A stretch of DNA of 64,000 nucleotides, taken from Brachycybe producta. Lineage: Eukaryota > Arthropoda > Diplopoda > Playtdesmida > Andrognathidae. A model generated the notes under the pieces. That model did not search any database, had not been told where the DNA came from, and was given only the letters and a program-made list of their open reading frames with translations. This document shows, piece by piece, positions 57,020-64,000 of the stretch (its first letter is position 1; every line of letters starts with the position of its first letter). The stretch is from positions 186,001 to 250,000 of the forward strand of contig JAUPFP010000097.1 in NCBI GenBank assembly GCA_036925085.1. The letters are read 5' to 3'. The position numbers and the translations under genes are program-made.

Positions 57020-57597
57020 CTAGTGGGGTAACCAGTCATAAATGACGGGAGCCAAATTCACTGGCAATTGTGTCCCGCCTTAGAATGTCTTTTCCTCCGC
57101 CCTTTTATGACGTCAGACCAAGTAACAAACCAGTTAGAAATTGATGACGTTCATAAAACAGCTGAGCAAAAAAAATTCTAATGCTGGGCACAATTGCCTG
57201 TGATAAACTGTAGTTTAATTTTGCTACTAATATCCCCTCCCCTTTTTATATTTGAAAGAGAAAATGAGCTTTTCATTTTCTCTGGGGTGCTCATGCGCGT
57301 CGTTTGTTTCTTTTTTTACTCCTTTCATTTCAATTTCAGCCACCCTTCCCACTTTTTTTCAACCCTCCACGTTTCTCCCCCTTCTACACTTTCCAACCTT
57401 TTTCCCCTCTCCAATTTAATATCATGGGGTTATTGGATGGGAAGGGTGCAACATATAGTTGACCTTGAGAAAAAAAAAAGCTGTTCATTTCTTCATTTAT
57501 TTAAATTTATATAAATTCCGACGTGCTTCAAGGGTTTTGTACAGTGTTACTCCACACACACACACAGACCTGGGATATTATATATATAATATATAAT
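57020..57597 (-). mobile_element. Helitron-like element, copy 2, inverted and nested
   Basis: Reverse complement of the 52058-52689 family. On the minus strand it ends with the hairpin CCCGTCAT-TT-ATGACTGG, then CCCCA and CTAG followed by T. The shared body includes CAAGGTCAACTATATGTTGC, CCATGATATTAAATTGGAGA, GAAATGAAAGGAGTAAAAAA and ACGACGCGCATGAGCAC. It has one body unit where copy 1 has two. A family C element (57059-57202) sits near its 3' end. The 5' limit is approximate, near the TATATTATATATATAATATC tract. Confidence 0.65.
57059..57202. mobile_element. Family C palindromic MITE, copy 6, inside Helitron copy 2
   Basis: The left end CACTGGCAATTGTGTCCCGC and the right end GCTGGGCACAATTGCCTGTG are inverted repeats. 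The centre has CCGCCCTTTTATGACGTCAG, ACCAAGTAACAAACCAGTTA and GATGACGTTCATAAAA. The right arm is more decayed. TSD not clear. Helitron copy 1 retains only its CACAATTGCCTGTG end, so the insertion predates the split of the two Helitron copies. Confidence 0.7.
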
Positions 57598-57810
57598 TTG
57601 AATATTTCTTAACATTTTTTTTTATTATTTTGCAATTATTTTACTAACAACTTAACAATTAACGATGTTATTATTACTCATTTTTGCAAACATCGTCATA
57701 AAAAAAATTTATTATTTCATATAAATGAAAAAAATCAAAAAATCTGATTTAAATAAAAAAAATCGATTTATTTCATTTTTTTTAAAAAAATCACCCACCC
57801 TGCTCAGGAG

Positions 57811-59005
57811 TCTGCAGTATGACCTATTGACAAAAATGCTTTCACAGACTCCGAAATGTGAAATGTTGCATTGAATTTCTGCAGCTTAACTTGGGCGGCT
57901 GCTGCTGCTGCCGCCGCCTCCAAACTTTATGGTCTGAATCAACCTTAAATTATCGCAAATTAATCTGTATTTTCCCATTCCATTGAAAGTTGCTACTGTT
58001 GATAGTGGCTTTATAGGTGGGTTGCATTTACACACCTAAAATAACTTGCCTAAAAAGTGCGCAGGTCTTTTATTTTATTGTTCAATTGATTCTAGGTTGC
58101 TCTCGTCAAACATGAATAAATATATATGCATTCCATTGCAAACTATATAGCACCGTGGGTAGACCATAAATACATATACATGTACATTTGAGCAATAATT
58201 TGTGATAAGTTGATAACGTCAATATTTTATACGGTAATATTATGTAGCTATTGAGAGAGGGAGAGAGGCACTTGCTGCAATCTGTTTCATGGTTATAATT
58301 CATATTTATGATAGAATTATTTACCTTAAAGAGAGAGAGAGAGAGAGAGAGAGAGGGATATGATGGTAAAGAGAGAGATGTCGAGTTTCTGAGACTCAAT
58401 AAATAAAAACCGGAAAACATGTGGAAAAGTGGAACATGAGTAATGGCTGAAAACAACAGATTTGTATTTTCTACATGAAATGATGATTGCATGGCGTTTT
58501 TTTTTTGTTCTTCACGCAAGACATGTATTAAATTTCCATCTATAACTGTCTTCTGGCTTTTGTGTGTGTTTTTAATACATTGCATTATTGATCTGCCTCC
58601 TACATGTTTTAATTGGCAAGTGGGGCACACTTTCTCTGCTTGAAGGTTGCCGCAGAGCTGCTTTTTTTTGTAGTTCTTCAGTTCTTTTCCTGTACAACGA
58701 TGTGCATGTGCAATTGCCATTCTGGCTTAATTGATGATTGCTTATGTATTTGTATGTGTTGAAGTATGTGTATGTATGCATTTATAATATGCGTGTCTTA
58801 TGTGCTTTGCTCATACTGACGTGTGTTTCTGTCATTTGTTTGTTGCTGTTACTAAAAAGAAATCTTGATTAATGTATTCACTTATAAAAATGTTTTTGGT
58901 GCGATTATACTTGAAAAAATATTTTTGGTCTTAGCGTTTTTTTTTTGTCATTTCAAAGATAAAATGAAGATCCAAACCTACCCCCAAATGTGTGGTAGGT
59001 TGGCA
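57811..59005. other. Non-coding stretch with GA microsatellite
   Basis: The 204-codon minus-strand open frame at 58106-58720 runs through a GA/TC microsatellite that gives a Ser-Leu tract. It has no domain, and I do not accept it as a gene without other support. Confidence 0.45.
58330..58356. repeat. (GA)n microsatellite
   Basis: About 13 uninterrupted GA dinucleotides, with further GA-rich sequence on both sides (58254-58268, 58370-58378). Confidence 0.9.
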
Positions 59006-59213
59006 CTAGGCTTACCATCTTTGGAGGACAGTCCTCCATTCCGAAGAAATGTCCTCCGACCAGGACCGTCCTCCACGAACGTATTTAAGTTTTTATAAAA
59101 TTTATTGTGTGGAGGACATGTTTTTGCCTTCGTAGTGGATGGTCCTGGCCGTAGGACGTTTCTTCCGAATGGAGGACTGTCCTCCACAAAGGAGGGAAAG
59201 GTGGCAAGCCTAG
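59006..59213. mobile_element. 208-bp long-TIR element (GGAGGACAGTCCTCC words)
   Basis: CTAGGCTTACCATCTTTGGA, GGACAGTCCTCCATTCCGAA pairs with the right end, TTCCGAATGGAGGACTGTCC to GGTGGCAAGCCTAG, over about 85 bp. A perfect 6-bp repeat TTGGCA lies outside each end (59000-59005, 59214-59219). Inside the arms GGAGGACAGTCCTCC is itself a palindrome. Open frames on both strands here are translations of the arms. A tandem pair of CACACCATGGAGTTAG words follows at 59220-59262. Confidence 0.75.
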
Positions 59214-59389
59214 TTGGCACACACCATGGAGTTAGATTGACACACCATGGAGTTAGGTTGGCACATCCTAGAAATTCTCATAAAATAACAGTAACAAACT
59301 ACAATAAAAGAATTGATTAAATCAAATGCTAAGCTGATACTACAAAATGTGAGTACAACTTCACAGATGTGATAAATATTACTAATGCC

Positions 59390-59818
59390 GCAGTCACACT
59401 AGGCTGGTTTCCCAGCTGCTGGTTGCTGCTGGCTGGTTGTAGCGCTCTAGCAGCATAGTCTGAACTGCTACTAGCAGCTGCTTTCTCCAGCGGGCTAGTG
59501 ATTTTAACAGCGGCTGGTGAAATTGGACATGTCCAACTTTAGCAGCTACCAGCTGGTCATGTGACTCCGTTCCTGCTGCTGCCATCTAGTGTGAACTTTT
59601 TGTTGTTAGTAGTGGCACTAGTGGTACAGTAGTTGAAACTCCACTGCTTGGGTTGGTTGTTGTTAGAGTTTGTGTTTTTGCAAGACGGTGATTGGATGAC
59701 TTGCACTGCTAGTACCAGCAGTGACTGGACAAGTGTGAACCCAAAGCAGCTGCTGCTTGCTGTTGCTGCTAATAGCCAGCAGCAACCAGCTGCTTGTAAA
59801 TCAGCCTAGTGTGACTGC
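59390..59818. mobile_element. 429-bp TIR element rich in CTG/CAG triplets
   Basis: GCAGTCACACTAGGCTGGTT, TCCCAGCTGCTGGTTGCTGC at the left pairs with GCAGCAACCAGCTGCTTGTA, AATCAGCCTAGTGTGACTGC at the right, about 55 bp. Many further AGCAGC and GCTGCTGG words in the interior can pair with the arms. No clear TSD. The minus-strand open frame at 59394-59585 is a by-product. Confidence 0.7.
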
Positions 59819-62039
59819 CACTTTACAGTTTCGAGGTTGATGTGATTACATCATTGAACAAAGTCTGATGTTAAACATCCTTTGTGGCCATTGAATATCC
59901 ACATGAATATCTCGAAAAACGTGGTGCAGATTTTTTTTTTCGAATTTTCCCCGCGCTTTTTTTTCCCTGTTGGTGGGACTGATATTACAAGTGTACGTCT
60001 TACAGTCGATGGCGCCTTGTAGAATCGAAGAAATACGTTATTAGATACGCGTGCACAGTATTGGACGATTTTTAGCTAGCATGTCAAGCTGCCAGTAAAT
60101 ACTTAGGCTTCAATGTATTTATTCTCTAGATTTATATTAGCATTTGAAGGAAAGTGTAACACAGCGATTCCCTGAGGGTGTGCTGCGAAATTTTGTATTA
60201 TATTGAATTTGTTATATAATTTAATATTTTTTGAATAAATTTTTTTTAGAAAAAAGCAAAATACAGTAAAAGAAAACGTCTTATAACACTTCTGCACTAA
60301 AACTAATATTTTCCAAAGGGTGGACTGTGGTATACATTAGTCTACCGACAGTGCCAGTGCCGTGAGTTTCGTTATGTGTGCCACGATTTCTCCAGGCAAA
60401 ATAAAAATTAATTGTGCCGTGGGCCCAAAACAATAAGTTTCCATGTAGAAACCACTGGTATATAACGAACCAAGCTAAAATATACAGAGTGTCACTAAAG
60501 TTCATTTTCATTGGGGGGGGGGGAGAAATACGGTTTATTCACATTACTTTCGGCACCCGCTGTATTTTTTAAATTCATAGGCCGCGCGGTTTTTGTAGTT
60601 TTTCATTTGACAAAGAACCGTTCCATCAGTTAAGCAGTTTTTTTTTTCGCACCTTGTTTAAATTACTTCGTTTTTCGGGTACTTTTTTTTACTGACATTT
60701 TACATAAATGCACTACAAATAGGAATGAAGTGTCAGCAATTTGCGAGAAAGAAAAAAAAAAAAACCGCAATTATCTCTGTACGACGTCATGGCAAATTTA
60801 TTTTCAATATTAAAGTTAACAAACAATTATTATTTTTATGCTGATGATGATGATGATGATGATTGATATGCAAACTAGTTGTTGAAGTTGGTAACTTTTA
60901 AAGTGCTTGATGCAAATTTATGAAGTAAATGAATTATTAATAGAATGGTTATCGAGAGTATCGATTCAAACTCCAATTTAGTAAGTGCTTAGAAGAAGGA
61001 AGTTTGGTACTTTTGTAAATTTGCAAACAGTTTTTTTTTGTTAAATCAACATTTTCTCGTTAATTTCAAGTGTTTAATCGAATATCTAATTTTGTATATT
61101 TTTTTTTTCTTTCGTTCTTTCTAGGTAAGTAAGCAGAAGTTGGATTTGTTTGGTTTTTTTTTTTTCTTCTTCTCGAGAATTAGTGTGGAAGAGATGTTCT
61201 GTGATTGACATTCTTACTCAAGATGCACTACAAGCTGTACGTTTTGTTTATATAATTAGGTTCAGCCAATATTGGTTTTCCTTTTGGTGGCGGGGCGGGG
61301 CGGGGCGGGCATTAATCAAAATATTTAAGACGCCTTTCAGAGTTGCATTATTCATTAATGACATATGTTTTAATGGTGAGTGAGTGAGAAGAAGAAGCAC
61401 TTCTTGTGTGCTCGAGGGGTTTTCTAGCAAAAACGGTGTGTTTACAACAATGATTCTGTTGTTGATTATTGGTAAATGGTAAACCGATTGACGTGTTTTT
61501 TTTTTCTTCTTCTTTCTTTTATTCTTTTTTCTCGCGTCTGAAAGTGACAGTTGCAATCCATCTTAACATAGAATATTGCAGTTTAATCAGTTTCAATTCG
61601 CTTTAACTTGTGGATTGGATTGGGATCGTGGTAAATTGCAAGTTGTTTCAATTATAAAAACAAGTTTAATTTATTATTACATTGGAAGGAAAGGAAAGGT
61701 AACTGTTGGTCTACCAGGGAAAGGTAATAATAGATATGATTGTTGTAATTGTTTCGAATTCAATGAAACATCATGTGAAACAATTCTACAGCAGCTGTCC
61801 ATAAAGCTCATTTTGTGGACTGTGATTTATTTTCTATGTCTTTGTGTGTATATTTGTTGGGTGGGAGGGGTATTTTTAATAACTGCAATTATACAGGGTG
61901 GATATCAATAAGTCGATACATTTAAATTGTTTTACGGAAATTTTTGTTATTTATTTTTTTTTAAATAGTTTATGCATATTTTTTTTTAAAAAAAGAACCG
62001 GTTTAAGTTTTTTTAAGTTTTAACGTCGCGCGAAAACTA
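59819..62039. other. Non-coding stretch with microsatellites
   Basis: It includes a (GAT)n run at about 60840-60863, a G-rich GGGGC repeat near 61290 and T-run/A-run junctions near 61976. Open frames up to 111 codons show no domain. No gene supported. Confidence 0.45.
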
Positions 62040-62173
62040 ATTATGCTGTTTGTCGGGAGTAAAATAATAAAAATAATGAGAAACTGGAAAGTGTTTTAAA
62101 AACTAGAATTAGTTTTTTGTGTATGTTTGAAAGGGACATAACTTAAAGCAGACGATTTTTTAAATGAAGTCTA

Positions 62174-62486
62174 CATCTTGTACACACTCATGAGTTAAAT
62201 GAATTTAAATTAAATGTGTTTAGGTGAATTATACGGAATCCAGTTAAGGACATGAACCAAATAAAAATTGACTTTATAATTAATATTTTAATTTGAAATA
62301 CTAAATCAATATTTTGTCAATAGTTTCTTTATTGTATTTAAGTATTAACTCAATATTTTCAGATTATTAACTGAATAAATTGAATTCGACATATTGTTTG
62401 TTTGCCCTTCACGGGGGGGGGGGGGGGTGCTCTGTAGAACACGTTTATTATTTAATGCATTTAAATTATCAGGTGTGTACTAGGTA
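62174..62486 (-). mobile_element. Family K MITE, copy 2, carrying a G15 tract
   Basis: Reverse complement of 15094-15389 across its length, from CTTGTACACACTCATGAGTT to ATCAGGTGTGTACTAGGTA. A G15 run at 62413-62427 sits where copy 1 has a few ordinary bases, near GCTCTGTAGAACA, so the tract arose after the copies separated or is a sequencing artefact. Confidence 0.75.
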
Positions 62487-62510
62487 TAAGAAAAAAGTTT
62501 ATTTTGAAAA

Positions 62511-63541
62511 ATAATAATAATAATAATAATTTATTTACCACAAAGGAGTACAAGACTCTGCTGACATGTGGCTACATAAATGGTACAAAAAGCAATATGC
62601 ACAACAGGCAATACATTGTTTGTCACAGGTGATACAAAAATTAACAATAAAAATGGTACATTTACAATAAAATATTACAAACAATTTATATAAATGCAGA
62701 GGACTCAACAAAATTTAACAATTTCAACTTATAAGAGACATGGACCCAACCATATCGCTTGGCAAACTATTCCACAAAGGAATGATTTTTATTCAAAAAG
62801 CTCTTCTACAATTGCCTTTATGCCACAATGGAGCAATCCTCACATTATGTCTACATGTATTAAGAGGTCTTAACATAATCAAGTATCTAAATCTATTGGT
62901 ACAGTAAATATATCCATTTAAAATTTAAAAAAAACACTAGGTCAGCCTGCATTCTGCGTTCCTTCAGGGATATCAACCAGGATGTAACCCCCCATGCCTG
63001 GCAAACTCTTCGTAAAACGCCTCTGAACTTTTTCTATAATATCTGAATCCTTCATTGGGAATGGGAAATCCTTCACCTGGGAAGCATATTCCAGAATAGG
63101 TCTAACATATATATTAAATGCTTTTATTCTGACAGTATTTGAACTGTTAGAAAACATTTTATTTATTAACCAACAACATTGCATTCTCTTAGAAGCAATC
63201 CTACTACATTGAAGGCTAAATTTTGAATGATTGTCAAAATAAACACCAAGATCTTTAATCTCATTAACAACAGTCAAAGAATTACCACCTAGATGATAAT
63301 GATCATTTGGTTCATGCCTGTTTCTTTCTAAACATATAACACTTTTAGAATTGCTCAGTTCCATGTTATTAAGACTAGCCCAACAAGAAACCTGGTTCAG
63401 AATGCTCTGTAATATAACAGGGTCACTCCCAATTAACTTAACATCATCTGCATACAAATACATGTAGACTCCCTCTCCCTCCCCTTGTACGATCATATCA
63501 TTTATAAAAATTCCAAACAAAAGCGGCCCAAAAATGCTAAA
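62511..63541 (-). mobile_element. 5'-truncated non-LTR retrotransposon (jockey/CR1-like)
   Basis: Read on the minus strand, the element starts inside the reverse transcriptase at about 63541, runs to a stop at 62942, has a 3' untranslated region of about 400 bases ending CTTTGTGGTAAATAAATT, and closes with an (ATT)n tail at 62531-62511. 5' truncation and a simple-repeat tail are typical of target-primed reverse transcription. It lies in a family L element. No clear target duplication could be identified. Confidence 0.85.
62942..63541 (-). pseudogene. Reverse transcriptase fragment, C-terminal half, LINE ORF2
   Basis: About 200 in-frame codons without a start codon; an in-frame stop at 63542-63544 lies in the flanking repeat. 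The fragment opens with FGPLL, continues to FINDM (RT motif B' region) and has the catalytic YADD at about 63454-63443. It then has the DLGVYFD region and the RPILEYAS / EKVQRRFTK segment typical of the RT thumb in jockey/CR1-type LINEs. A short stretch after LEYAS lacks the usual W-SP, suggesting a small deletion or drift, and the frame ends early. The endonuclease and the RT N-terminus are missing, so it cannot be autonomous. Family level (Rex1/Daphne/CR1 group) is inferred. Confidence 0.85.
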
Positions 63542-63680
63542 TTACGTGATTGAGCTACTCTTATAGTTTTTAACACATTTTCAGTTTCTTCTTAATGTTA
63601 GTTACTTTTGGAATTGCAGAATAATCAAAAGTTCAAAAATCAGCTGTTCATAAACCATCTTAAGTTGGTTTATATGAAAT

Positions 63681-64000
63681 GCTGACCTAAGAATGCAAGT
63701 AGACCATTTGTTTTGTTCGTGCAGCATTAGATGGCGCCACTAGCCATCCTATAGAAATGTACTGACACTCTTCAACTCAAGACTCACCTTCCTTTTTTCA
63801 CGTGGCAAACTTTTAATTGCATTGCGGGTAAGTCTGTCGCGTGCTGATAATAGGTTGGTTTGGACGCTTTTATAGATACAAGGCTGCATTCTATTTCAAC
63901 TAATTGACGAGTGTAGTTTGGCCACCTATGGAGGGGTTGCAGGCGCCATCTATCTACCTTGCATTTACACAAGTATTTTTTCTATAGAGCCCTCTTAAGA
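63681..64000. other. Non-coding stretch at window end
   Basis: GGCGCCA and AGATGGCGCCA words near 63730 and 63940 recur, but no gene or repeat family is established. Confidence 0.4.

Larger units (their letters stand above)
56399..57802. mobile_element. Family J hAT-type element with perfect TSD, hosting a Helitron
   Basis: It begins CAGGGGGGCAGGGATTTAAA and ends AAAAAAATCACCCACCCTG. A perfect 8-bp duplication CTCAGGAG flanks it (56391-56398, 57803-57810) and fits the hAT nTnnnnAn rule; the CAGGG terminus also suits hAT. Both ends are dominated by ATTTAAATCA / TGATTTAAAT words. The interior from about 57020 to 57597 is a Helitron-like insertion. No transposase frame is seen, so it is non-autonomous. 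Confidence 0.85.
62040..63680. mobile_element. Family L copy 3, split by family K and a LINE
   Basis: The left arm is at about 62080-62165 (GAGAAACTGGAAAGTGTTTT, AAAAACTAGAATTAG). After the K insertion, a central fragment AAAAAAGTTTATTTTGAAAA (62491-62510) aligns with the L1 centre. After the LINE, the right arm resumes at 63542 (ACGTGATTGAGCTACTCTTA, TAGTTTTTAACACATTTTCA, CAGAATAATCAAAAGTTCAA). The order matches 21748-22033 with two insertions. Confidence 0.6.

Noticed and set aside
58106..58720. 204-codon minus-strand open frame, the longest in the window
   Set aside because: It crosses a GA/TC microsatellite giving a Ser-Leu tract, has no recognisable domain and no supporting codon pattern. 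A frame of this size is possible by chance in 64 kb once stops are depleted by the repeat.

Overview
The window looks like gene-poor nuclear DNA from an animal, most likely an invertebrate. It is AT-rich and full of homopolymers and short-period repeats. I found no open frame with credible cellular protein homology, no tRNA or rRNA, no operon structure and no ribosome-binding-site pattern. The only recognisable protein-coding sequence is a 5'-truncated reverse transcriptase of a non-LTR retrotransposon near the right end. Exact (TTAGG)n-like pentamer blocks occur inside transposons. TTAGG is the usual arthropod telomere unit, so an arthropod is possible, but the blocks are part of mobile elements and I do not name a species.

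What the window does hold is a dense, nested population of small non-autonomous transposons. I defined them by comparing copies within the window, by terminal inverted repeats (TIRs) and by target-site duplications (TSDs). Main families: A, hAT-type, TIR TAGAGATGGGA (1167-2000, 55968-56336, fragments near 34.8 kb). B, arrays of a 16-bp word in both orientations with a TTAGG-like core and perfect 8-bp TSDs (1336-1772, 41653-42198, 51011-51740, 51320-51543). C, near-perfect palindromes ending CACAGGCA and often carrying TGACGTCA (six copies). F, TTAA-flanked elements ending GAGCCTA (three copies). H, elements with many AGGTCA half-sites (two copies). J, hAT-type with ATTTAAATC-rich ends. K, L and N are further inverted-repeat families. 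One Helitron-like family has a 3' hairpin and CTAG end (two inverted copies).

Layout: 1-6 kb holds A with B nested in it, then H, N and a TAA-flanked element. 6-13 kb is mostly featureless. 13-22 kb holds a pogo/Tigger-like element, K, a compound hairpin element, F, and a J > E > C nest beside L. 24-33 kb holds Q, H, L, three C copies, F and a word-array element P with a 30-bp alternating purine-pyrimidine minisatellite. 34-44 kb holds A fragments, F, C, two foldback elements, B and a candidate solo LTR. 46-52 kb holds Q, another word array, N and a self-nested B. 52-58 kb holds two Helitron copies, the second nested in a J hAT element and itself containing a C element. 59-64 kb holds two long-TIR elements, then an L element interrupted by K and by the LINE.

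The most unusual signal is a set of unrelated elements (B, P, Q and probably R) built to one plan: 15-20 bp words in tandem, with inverted arrays at the two sides in B, P and Q2. Two of them also contain TTAGG-like blocks. Family assignments rest on by-eye alignment; boundaries marked approximate may shift by a few bases.
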